NCBI RefSeq assembly: GCF_000948985.2
Contig: NZ_CP059733.1
Span: 2,914,001-2,978,000 of the forward strand
Direction: 5' to 3'
Length of the DNA stretch: 64,000 nt
Source: Thalassomonas viridans
GTDB lineage: Bacteria; Pseudomonadota; Gammaproteobacteria; Enterobacterales; Alteromonadaceae
The position numbers were made by a program, and so were the translations under genes. This document shows positions 16,427 to 23,641 of this stretch, piece after piece (within the stretch, counting starts at the first letter, position 1; each line of letters opens with the position of its first letter). The notes below the pieces were generated by a model. That model saw only the letters and a program-made list of their open reading frames with translations, did no database searches and was not told where the DNA came from.

Positions 16427-17269
16427 TTAGAAGGCTCTCTGGTGACGTTTGATTGCCTTGGCGATGCGTTTCGCCGCGCGGGTCACGGTTTTTCTGCTTG
16501 GGTGCAGGCCATCACCCATATGTTGGAAACCTTTCCAGAAATCCAGCACTATGGCCTCAGGCATTTCGTTTTCCAGACGGCTGCGGTACAGATCCCGGTA
16601 GGCATTGTAACTTTCTTCGCCTATTATCCAGGGCCAGCCGAGGGCGGTACGGAAAGTTTCCAGCTCTAAATTTTCATAGGCGGGAGTGTAACCGTAAATC
16701 GGGGTAATGCCTTTTTCCAGTGCCTTTTTGCCGACGGCAATCAGGTTGTCTATGGAGGCATTCATCTGCTCCTGGGTACATTCCATGGTTAATTCCATGG
16801 CAACACCGAAAGCGTCGGGATGCATACAGTCATTGCCTTTGACGATCACCAGGTAGTTGGCATTGACATTGTCACCCGATGTAACCCGGGCCAGGGCCTT
16901 TTGAAACTGGGTATCATAGCTGTCCCAGCCGGGGCCAACACATTCCGGTCCCGGATAGCAACCTAAACGGGTAAAGCTGGTGGCGCCGGCCTGGGCTTCG
17001 TTAATGACGTGTCCGGACAAGCTTCTTTCCCGCACTAGAGCATTGCCGAGGGACAGGTAAGTGCCTGAGTTTACTGCGGTGCCGCCTAAAGGCGCCTGTA
17101 AATCACTGAAAAACGGGGTTGTTGCATTGGCGTATGAGGCGCCGATAATAAGCAGTGGTGGTTGTGAAGATTTATTGTCTGCCCATGCCGCAGAGGATAA
17201 AAATGAGATGGTGATAACAAGTGAAGAAAAGAGACGTTTGACCGATTTTAAGTATGAAAACTTCAACAT
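16427..17269 (-). CDS. Secreted SGNH/GDSL-type hydrolase-like protein
   Basis: The 280-residue protein begins with a signal peptide (SLVITISFLSSAAWA, cleavage near residue 30). SGNH-like blocks follow: Ser45 in LLIIGASYANA, Asn146 in VIVKGNDCMHP, and Asp253/His256 in DGLHPSRKT. Four Cys (CYPGPEC, GNDC, MEC) suggest disulfides and a periplasmic or extracellular location. It is only distantly like TesA and no specific substrate can be named. The gene is monocistronic in appearance and is separated from the GFA gene start by 289 bp. Confidence 0.75.
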   Translation of the reverse strand: MLKFSYLKSVKRLFSSLVITISFLSSAAWADNKSSQPPLLIIGASYANATTPFFSDLQAPLGGTAVNSGTYLSLGNALVRERSLSGHVINEAQAGATSFTRLGCYPGPECVGPGWDSYDTQFQKALARVTSGDNVNANYLVIVKGNDCMHPDAFGVAMELTMECTQEQMNASIDNLIAVGKKALEKGITPIYGYTPAYENLELETFRTALGWPWIIGEESYNAYRDLYRSRLENEMPEAIVLDFWKGFQHMGDGLHPSRKTVTRAAKRIAKAIKRHQRAF

Positions 17270-17558
17270 AAAATATTCCTGGTACTTAAGTTAATGTTAA
17301 AAATAAAACACCCTTATCCCAAGGTCTTTTATTAAACCTTCCCTGGGATCTGCTATCAAGATATCGTTTTGTTTGGTATCTGGATACCCCGCCATTTAGA
17401 ACAAATCGATCTAGTTGCCCTGTTATTGTGAATAATTAGTTATAACTTGTTGCCGTCAAGATCTGTGTTATTGTCGGGTATCTTACTGGTATTATTGTAT
17501 TCAGCTGATCATACTTTGCCTGAGGTCTGTGATTGCCAGGTAAGCGTAAGGAGGGAAA

Positions 17559-17996
17559 ATGTCTGAGGATAAAGGGAACTATACCGGCAGCTGTTTATGC
17601 GGACAGGTGCGATACCGGGTGGAGGCGTTTTTGCCTGTTATTGCCCATTGCCACTGTACCATGTGCCAAAAATTTCATGGTGCCGCCTTTTCAACCTTTG
17701 CGGAAGTTGAAAAAGAAAACCTGCTCTGGCTCAGGGGGCAGGAGCATTTAACCAGCTATCGGGCCGAGAACGGCACCATCAGGCAGTTTTGCAATCATTG
17801 CGGCTCCAGCATGGTGTTTATTTCCAGCTTTAACCAGGAGGCGGCCACGGTAGAGATTGCCATCGCCACCTTAGATTCCGGAGCGCCTTTAGTTCCCGAT
17901 GCTCATATTTATACCCGCTCGAAAGTGCCCTGGATTCATTTGTCTGACGATTTGCCCAAGTTTAGTGCTTTTCGAAAGCCGGTACCGGATGGTTAG
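17559..17996 (+). CDS. GFA family (CENP-V/glutathione-dependent formaldehyde-activating-like) zinc protein
   Basis: The 145-residue protein carries the family's zinc ligands: Cys12/Cys14 (GSCLCGQVRY), Cys31/Cys33/Cys36 (HCHCTMCQK) and Cys78/Cys81 (QFCNHCGSS). The family name comes from Gfa, which speeds S-hydroxymethylglutathione formation, but most members have no proven activity. A strong AAGGAGGG site precedes the ATG at 17559. Its TAG stop overlaps the stop of the convergent transglycosylase gene by two bases. Confidence 0.88.
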   Translation: MSEDKGNYTGSCLCGQVRYRVEAFLPVIAHCHCTMCQKFHGAAFSTFAEVEKENLLWLRGQEHLTSYRAENGTIRQFCNHCGSSMVFISSFNQEAATVEIAIATLDSGAPLVPDAHIYTRSKVPWIHLSDDLPKFSAFRKPVPDG

Positions 17997-19174
17997 AGCT
18001 GATAGCTTTTTTCCGCCTGCGACACTTTTTGCAGGTAACGCCGGCTTTCCGCCTTGGGGTGCCCCGTGGTCAGGCGCCGGTAGACTTCCCGGGGCAGCAG
18101 TGAGTTGATCACTGTTTTGGCTTTATCCCGGCTGCTGCTAAAGGTTTTAAAGACATTGCCTGCGCCGCCGTTGTAGGCGGAAATCACGGCGAAATGCCGG
18201 CTCTGGCTGTCGGCGATATGTTTCAGGTATTGCCGGGACAAAATATGCAGATAGGCGGTGCCTATGTCGATATTTTCTTTGGCGCTGAACAGGGTTTGCT
18301 TATTGGGCATGCCGGGTTTTTTCTTTATTTTCTGGTAAACGTCCTTGCCGGCGGTGGCTGGCACGACTTGCATCAGGCCATAGGCATTGGCGTGACTGAC
18401 GGCAAAGGGATTAAAACTGCTTTCGGTTTCTATGATGGCAAAGATCAACTCGGGTTTTATTTGATATTTGCTGGCGGCGGCCAGCACAATAGGGGCATAC
18501 TTTTGCCGGCGCAGCTTATGGTGGCTGCCCACCATAGGGATTTCTACGGCATAGATCTGCTGCTTGCCCCTGAATGTCTTTTCCAGTTTATGCTTGATCA
18601 GGTAATCGGCAAAGCGGTTGGCGCGCCATGAATAGGCGATGGCCTGGTCGTCGTGATCCAGCACCTGGTTCAATAAATAGGGCTTTCCGGAAATAACGGG
18701 ATCCCGGGCGGAAAACAAATCTATATGCGCCGGGTTATCATCGGTGAGCAAGGTGGTGACTATCGCTTGCTTAAGCTGCGCCAGCGGCTGAGTGGCGCCT
18801 ATGGTTTCCACCCTGACCAGGCCTTTAACGAAATCAACCTCGGCTTTTGAGCGATAGCCGTGGCCGTATTTGACCAGTTTTTTCCGGCTGGCTACCGGCG
18901 CATGTTCTTTCCCCCAGATGGCGGCGATAATGGCGGTAAACTCTTTAAAGCGCTTGTCCAAGGCATGAAGATCGCTGACCAGTTGCTGTGGCGACTGGCT
19001 ATAGGTTGTACCTTTGCTTTTAAGATAGCCTTTCAGGTGAGACTTGGGGTCGTCGGAGATCAGCGCCCGGGCAAGTTTCTGTTGATCTGTGGCGGTGCAG
19101 GCACTCAGCAGCACAGTGAATATAAGCAAAAGGCTGCGCCAGAGCCTGAATCCGTATCTGCGGGAATAATCCAT
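17993..19174 (-). CDS. mltC: Membrane-bound lytic murein transglycosylase C-like lipoprotein
   Basis: The 393-residue protein has a lipoprotein signal with lipobox LLSAC (Cys26), an N-terminal MltC-specific domain (about 50-200), and a C-terminal SLT domain. The catalytic Glu lies in AIIETESSFNPFAVS, followed by YGLMQVVPATAGKDVY and AVISAYNGGAGNVFKTF. It cleaves glycan strands of peptidoglycan to 1,6-anhydromuropeptides from the outer membrane. It is about 35 residues longer than E. coli MltC (359). The convergent GFA gene overlaps it at the stop codons. The start lies 222 bp from the divergent norD gene. Confidence 0.87.
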   Translation of the reverse strand: MDYSRRYGFRLWRSLLLIFTVLLSACTATDQQKLARALISDDPKSHLKGYLKSKGTTYSQSPQQLVSDLHALDKRFKEFTAIIAAIWGKEHAPVASRKKLVKYGHGYRSKAEVDFVKGLVRVETIGATQPLAQLKQAIVTTLLTDDNPAHIDLFSARDPVISGKPYLLNQVLDHDDQAIAYSWRANRFADYLIKHKLEKTFRGKQQIYAVEIPMVGSHHKLRRQKYAPIVLAAASKYQIKPELIFAIIETESSFNPFAVSHANAYGLMQVVPATAGKDVYQKIKKKPGMPNKQTLFSAKENIDIGTAYLHILSRQYLKHIADSQSRHFAVISAYNGGAGNVFKTFSSSRDKAKTVINSLLPREVYRRLTTGHPKAESRRYLQKVSQAEKSYQL

Positions 19175-19321
19175 AAAATGTCGGTTTACTGCTAAAAACT
19201 AGGGTTACTTTTTCATATTCACGGAAAAAAATAAAGCGCTGCTTTTTTAAAAACAATGTTGGCGCACCGATTCCTGGTACCCGGCCAAATCCCGGTACCG
19301 GTGAAACAAGCTGCCTTTAGC

Positions 19322-19363
19322 TTGATTCAAATCAGCTTTGCTTCGATCACCCTTTGCTAAGAT
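19322..19363 (+). promoter_or_regulatory. FNR/DNR-type class II promoter of norD
   Basis: TTGATTCAAATCAG (19322-19335) matches the FNR consensus TTGAT-N4-ATCAA in nine of ten positions. A TAAGAT -10 element lies at 19358-19363. If transcription starts near 19370 the box centre is at -41.5, the classical spacing for activation by FNR, Anr or DNR. The norD ATG is 61 bp past the box. Confidence 0.75.
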
Positions 19364-19396
19364 GAACTCAGGTAAACGAATCAGGTAAATAAACCT

Positions 19397-21235
19397 ATGG
19401 AAGAATGGGTAGGCGGGATCTGGCATAGATTTATCACCCGCAAGGCATCAACCGAATATCAAGCGGCCAGGGTTGAATTTGCTGATATCCGCCAGTCGGT
19501 GGCCCTGGTGTTCAGGGCTCTTGGCGGAGAAAGTGTCAAACGGGTAGAGGCCGCCACAGAGCGTGACTACCTGGTCAGGCGCTCTTTCCTGGAAAAAATC
19601 TCCGGCACCAATGAGCAAACCAGCCTGGCCTGGCAAGACGATGAAAGCCTGCGCTTACCAGAATCGCTGGCGGTTTTTCCGGATACGGCCCTTAACCGGG
19701 AGCTTTATATCTGGCTGGCGGTGCTGGCGTCGCAGCATAACGGCCACTTTCAGCACTGGGGACTGGATAACCAGCGTTTGGTGCTGGAGGTGCTGGCGAA
19801 ATACCCGGGATTAACCCCCCGTTACCGGCGGCTGGCACAAGCCTTTGTCGACTTGCGCGGCGATCCGGGCAAATTACCCGAAGCAGAGCGGGAAATGGAG
19901 CTCGCCATTCACCGGGCCTTACTTGAACCCGGCTCGGTAAAAGCATTTCCCGTGGTGAATTACGCCCCGAAAGCCGTGCTGTTATGGCTTTATCCCGCCT
20001 CTGTGATCTCGTCTAAGGCATCGCCGTTTTTAGCCGGGGAAGAGGAGGAAAACGAGCAGCAGGCTGAAAATAAAAAACAGGAAAAGCATATCACTGCCCG
20101 AAAAAAAGCCGAGCGTGCTAATGCCGGCAACAACCGTGACGGCATGATGATTTTCCGCCTGGAAAGTTTATTTAGCTGGAGTGAGTTTTCCAAAATGGAC
20201 CGCGGCCTTGACGACAGCGACGAGGAAGACAGCGACAGGGTGGCGCAGGATCTCGATAAAATCACTTTATCGGAGCAGCGAACGCAAAAAAGCTCGGCGA
20301 TAAAAATGGATCTGGATTTGCCGTCCGCCAGCGAAGACGATATCCCCCTGGGGCCCGGTTGCAAACTGCCGGAGTGGGATTATCGCAGCAACCAGCTGGT
20401 TGCCGACAGGTGCCTCTTACATCCCATGCTGCCAAGGGACGCCGTGCCTAAAGGTTTGCCTTTGCACCTGCAAAACACCGCCAAAACCATACAGGCGCAG
20501 TTTGAGCAGCTGCAAAGTGTCCGCTACTGGCTTAAATCCCAGGTGCAGGGAGAAGAGATAGACCTGAGCGCCTGGCTCGATTTTTATGTGCAAAGCCAGG
20601 CAACCGGTGCGGTAGAGCGGGGGCTGTACCAGAGTTTCCGCGGTAACTTCCGCGATTTATCCTGTTTGTTGTTGGCAGATTTATCTATGTCCACCGAAGC
20701 TTATCTGGATGACGATAACCGGGTGATAGATGTGGTGAAAGACAGCCTGTTGCTGTTTGGCGAGGCGTTGCAGTCAAGCGGCGATAATTTTGCCATGTAC
20801 GGCTTTTCCTCCGTCAAACGTTCAAACGTCCGTTTCAGCGTGCTGAAAAACTTCAGGGAAAGTTATGGTAACCAGGTGAGGGGGCGCATCCAGGCGCTAA
20901 AACCCGGGTTTTATACCCGTATGGGGGCGGCGGTGCGCCAGGCAACCAGGCTTTTGCTTGAGCAGCAGTCGTCGCAAAAACTCCTGCTTTTGCTCACCGA
21001 CGGCAAGCCCAACGATATCGACCACTATGAAGGGCGTTTTGGCATTGAAGATTGCCGCCAGGCCATTTTGGAAGCCAGGCAGCAGGGCATTAAGCCATTT
21101 TGCATCACCATAGATCAGGATGCCGCCGACTATCTTCCCTATATTTTCGGCAGCAGCGGTTATACCGTGATCATGAAACCTTCGCAGCTGCCGGTGCGTT
21201 TGCCTCAGCTGTACCACCAGCTGACGGCGCAATAA
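19397..21235 (+). CDS. norD: NorD-like von Willebrand factor A protein
   Basis: The 612-residue protein has a C-terminal vWA domain (about 420-610) with an intact metal-ion adhesion site: DLSMS (Asp428, Ser430, Ser432), the Thr in FYTRMGAAVR and LLLTDGKPND. The N-terminal helical half (RQSVALVFRALGGESVKRVEAA) and acidic middle (about 265-320) match NorD. NorD works with the AAA+ ATPase NorQ to mature nitric oxide reductase, probably by metal insertion. No norQ, norC or norB is in the window; the MoxR gene at 34.5 kb is of another operon type. The FNR-type promoter supports expression without oxygen. dnrP follows 52 bp downstream. Confidence 0.85.
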   Translation: MEEWVGGIWHRFITRKASTEYQAARVEFADIRQSVALVFRALGGESVKRVEAATERDYLVRRSFLEKISGTNEQTSLAWQDDESLRLPESLAVFPDTALNRELYIWLAVLASQHNGHFQHWGLDNQRLVLEVLAKYPGLTPRYRRLAQAFVDLRGDPGKLPEAEREMELAIHRALLEPGSVKAFPVVNYAPKAVLLWLYPASVISSKASPFLAGEEEENEQQAENKKQEKHITARKKAERANAGNNRDGMMIFRLESLFSWSEFSKMDRGLDDSDEEDSDRVAQDLDKITLSEQRTQKSSAIKMDLDLPSASEDDIPLGPGCKLPEWDYRSNQLVADRCLLHPMLPRDAVPKGLPLHLQNTAKTIQAQFEQLQSVRYWLKSQVQGEEIDLSAWLDFYVQSQATGAVERGLYQSFRGNFRDLSCLLLADLSMSTEAYLDDDNRVIDVVKDSLLLFGEALQSSGDNFAMYGFSSVKRSNVRFSVLKNFRESYGNQVRGRIQALKPGFYTRMGAAVRQATRLLLEQQSSQKLLLLLTDGKPNDIDHYEGRFGIEDCRQAILEARQQGIKPFCITIDQDAADYLPYIFGSSGYTVIMKPSQLPVRLPQLYHQLTAQ

Positions 21236-21287
21236 GTTTTATGCCGGATGCCCTTGAGGGGGCGGAGAGTTATATGCGATTAAGGTA

Positions 21288-21491
21288 ATGGATATGAATA
21301 CTGAAAAAACAGTGCCTTGTTTATACTGCCAGAGCAAAAATAAGGTTAATGATAAGCAATGTTATCATTGCGGTATGCCGCTGGCGTTAAAACATCCGGA
21401 AAATAAAAGCAGCCGCCTGCGGTTTTTTGTACAGGCGTTTGTGCTGATCGCGTTTTTTTGCCTGGTGATGGTGGCTTATCTGCCAAGATAA
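21288..21491 (+). CDS. dnrP: DnrP-like small zinc-ribbon membrane protein
   Basis: The 67-residue product has an N-terminal zinc ribbon with two CxxC pairs (PCLYCQSKN and QCYHCGMPLALK) and one C-terminal membrane helix (FFVQAFVLIAFFCLVMVAYL). This layout is that of DnrP, a small protein encoded near nitric oxide reductase genes in denitrifiers; its function is unknown. Position 52 bp after norD fits. Translation may begin at 21288 or at the in-frame ATG at 21294, which has better spacing from AAGG. Confidence 0.72.
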   Translation: MDMNTEKTVPCLYCQSKNKVNDKQCYHCGMPLALKHPENKSSRLRFFVQAFVLIAFFCLVMVAYLPR

Positions 21492-21567
21492 TCTTTTCAC
21501 CGGGTAACTAAGACCTGCTAAGCAAGTACAGGAGCTGCCCTGTCTGCTTGGGATATTTACTGCGTCT

Positions 21568-21596
21568 CTTGTTCTGCCCTCAGGGGGCAGAACAAG
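21568..21596. terminator. Perfect 12-bp stem-loop after dnrP
   Basis: CTTGTTCTGCCC (21568-21579) pairs perfectly with GGGCAGAACAAG (21585-21596) around a 5-base loop. It lies 77 bp past the dnrP stop and before the next operon. There is no U-run behind it, so it may be a pause, an RNA-stability hairpin or a factor-dependent terminator instead of a simple intrinsic one. Confidence 0.5.
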
Positions 21597-21607
21597 ATGG
21601 CAGAAAC

Positions 21608-21664
21608 TTGACAAAAAGGAAGTCTTAGATCGTAATTATTGTTAGATCCTAAGGAAATAATTAC
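21608..21664 (+). promoter_or_regulatory. Candidate promoter and inverted repeat upstream of the GAF-HlyD gene
   Basis: A consensus -35 hexamer TTGACA (21608-21613) precedes an A/T-rich TAATTA (21633-21638) that could serve as a -10 at a wide 19-bp spacing. A perfect 9-bp inverted repeat, GTAATTATT (21632-21640) and AATAATTAC (21656-21664), encloses the only good ribosome binding site (AAGGA, 21651-21655). That site is 15 bases from the ATG at 21671. The repeat could be an operator or could form an RNA hairpin that affects initiation. Confidence 0.4.
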
Positions 21665-21670
21665 CTTTTT

Positions 21671-23641
21671 ATGGAAACAAGCAGCCCGCCGGTTAAGACT
21701 CCCGCAGAAGATGATATTCAGGATCCGGACCGGGGCGGCGTTGCCGGTAAATCCTCCCGGGAGTCCGGGGTAAAACCGGATAGTTCATCTGATGATATCT
21801 CTGCTGATGATATCCCTTCTAGTTCTAGCCATTTTCTTGCCGGTGCGGAAAAAGCGCCCGGTGAATTGCCGTTGCTGGCGCTTAACTGGCTGAACTGGCA
21901 GGCGAGCATGGTGTCCGGTGTGTTATGCGCCGGGATCTTTTTACCGGCGAAAGCCTCGGGGCAGGAACCCGAGCTGCTGGCACAATACCCGCAAACCGGC
22001 ATTAACCGGGAGTTACTTGAACAGGTTGCCTGTTTAAGCCTGGCATCCGGGAAAAGCAGCATACGTTTTAACCAGGAGTACACCAGCAATAAAGGGCAAA
22101 CCTGTGATTTGCTTGCCTGTCCTTTAATGGTCGATAACCGGGTTTCGGTGATCGTTGCCCTGGCTATCTCTCCCCGCTCCAAACCCCAATGCCATGCGGT
22201 TATCCAGTTACTTGAATGGGGAATGTTGTGGCTGGAATCCCTGCTTCGCCAGGAAATGCTGTCCCGGCGGCAGCAATCGGCCATTACCTTAAAGTTACTC
22301 CAGAGCGTACTTGGCCATAGCAGTGTAAAAGCATCGGCCCTTGAAGTGGTGAACATGCTGTCCAGGCAATTTGCCTGTAAACGTGTCAGCATCGGCCTTC
22401 ATTACGGCTTGTCTGTGCGCTTGCTGGCGTTATCCGATATCGGCCATTTTGAACGGGACCGGGAATTTGTCCGGGAAATAGAAGCCGTGATGAATGAAGC
22501 CATAGATCAGGGGACTTCCCTGGTTTACCGCCGGGATGATGCTTCTGCTACAGCCGTTATGCAGGCACATACCAGGCTGGCAAAGCAGCAGGGCAACATA
22601 GCTATTCATACCCGGTTGCTGGCGGGGCAAAATGGCTATATCGGGGCCATTACCTGTGAGTTGGACGATAAAGCGGATTTAAGCCGGGAAAATTTGGCTA
22701 TGTATGAAGCGGTGAGCCGGGTACTCGGGCCTGTTTTTGAGCTGAGAATGAAAAATGAGGCCCCCTGGCTGACAAAAACGCTGGCCGCCCTGCGCGAAGC
22801 TGCGGCAGCTTTGCTGGGGGCGGGCTACCTGAAAGTGAAAATAGCCTTGCTGGTATCGGTCCTTGTCCTGGCTGGTTTATCTCTGGTGTCGGGAGATTTT
22901 GAGGTTAAAGCCCCCGCCAGTTTGCAGGGCAAAGTCCGCCAGTTGCTGGTGGCGCCGCAGGACGGCTTTATTGAAAAGGGGTTGGTAAGTGCCGGTGATC
23001 AGGTCGGGCAGGGGCAGTTGCTGGCCAGCCTGGACGACAGCCAATTGCAGCTACAGCGACAGAAGTGGCAAAGTGAGCACAATAAGCTTCAAAAGCAGTA
23101 TCAGCAGGCATTTTCCGGGCGGGAGCGCGCCCGGCTGGGGATTTTACAGGCCCGGCTCGACCAGGCGAGCGCCGAAATACAGCTGATCGATGAGCAACTA
23201 AACCGTACCCGGCTAAAAGCGCCTTTTGACGGCATCATTCTCAGCGGTGATTTAGATCAGGCCCAGGGAGCCCCGGTTACCCGGGGGCAGGTATTGTTTG
23301 AGGTGACGCCGCTGAATCATTACCGGGTGGTGTTGGAAGTGGATGAATATGATATTGCCCGGCTGAAACCGGGCCAGACAGGCAGTTTGATCATGACGGC
23401 CTTACCCGGGACCCGGTTTAATATTACCCTGGAAAAGGTGATACCTGTGGCGATCAGCAGTGACGGTTATAACTATTTCCGGGTCCAGGCCCGGCTGGAA
23501 CAGCCCTCTTCAGTGTTGCGTCCCGGTATGCGGGGAGTGGCCAAAATCACCATAACCAGGAAAAAGCTCTTGTGGATCTGGACCCGTGCACTGAAAGAGC
23601 GCTTGTCTTTATGGTTCTGGTCATTGGGCGCCCCGGGATGA
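21671..23641 (+). CDS. GAF-like/HlyD fusion membrane adaptor
   Basis: The 656-residue protein starts with a Ser/Asp-rich segment (1-60). Two regions with the look of GAF domains follow (about 65-190 and 205-355), then one membrane helix (389-408, KIALLVSVLVLAGLSLVSG). A periplasmic HlyD-type adaptor comes last: barrel-sandwich half with DGFIEKGLVSAGDQVGQGQLL, alpha-hairpin (about 455-520), second half with APFDGIILSGDLDQAQGAPV, and a beta-barrel to the end. Adaptors of this family bridge inner-membrane pumps and outer-membrane channels, but there is no ABC or RND pump gene here. A cytoplasmic sensor-like half on an adaptor is unusual. Its TGA stop overlaps the ATG of the M50 gene (ATGA), so the two are likely translated in a coupled way. 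Confidence 0.82.
   Translation: METSSPPVKTPAEDDIQDPDRGGVAGKSSRESGVKPDSSSDDISADDIPSSSSHFLAGAEKAPGELPLLALNWLNWQASMVSGVLCAGIFLPAKASGQEPELLAQYPQTGINRELLEQVACLSLASGKSSIRFNQEYTSNKGQTCDLLACPLMVDNRVSVIVALAISPRSKPQCHAVIQLLEWGMLWLESLLRQEMLSRRQQSAITLKLLQSVLGHSSVKASALEVVNMLSRQFACKRVSIGLHYGLSVRLLALSDIGHFERDREFVREIEAVMNEAIDQGTSLVYRRDDASATAVMQAHTRLAKQQGNIAIHTRLLAGQNGYIGAITCELDDKADLSRENLAMYEAVSRVLGPVFELRMKNEAPWLTKTLAALREAAAALLGAGYLKVKIALLVSVLVLAGLSLVSGDFEVKAPASLQGKVRQLLVAPQDGFIEKGLVSAGDQVGQGQLLASLDDSQLQLQRQKWQSEHNKLQKQYQQAFSGRERARLGILQARLDQASAEIQLIDEQLNRTRLKAPFDGIILSGDLDQAQGAPVTRGQVLFEVTPLNHYRVVLEVDEYDIARLKPGQTGSLIMTALPGTRFNITLEKVIPVAISSDGYNYFRVQARLEQPSSVLRPGMRGVAKITITRKKLLWIWTRALKERLSLWFWSLGAPG

Noticed and set aside
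23572..23637. Upstream extension of the PqqD-like/M50 gene
   Set aside because: It lies within the GAF-HlyD gene; the ATG at 23638, overlapping that gene's stop, is the better start.
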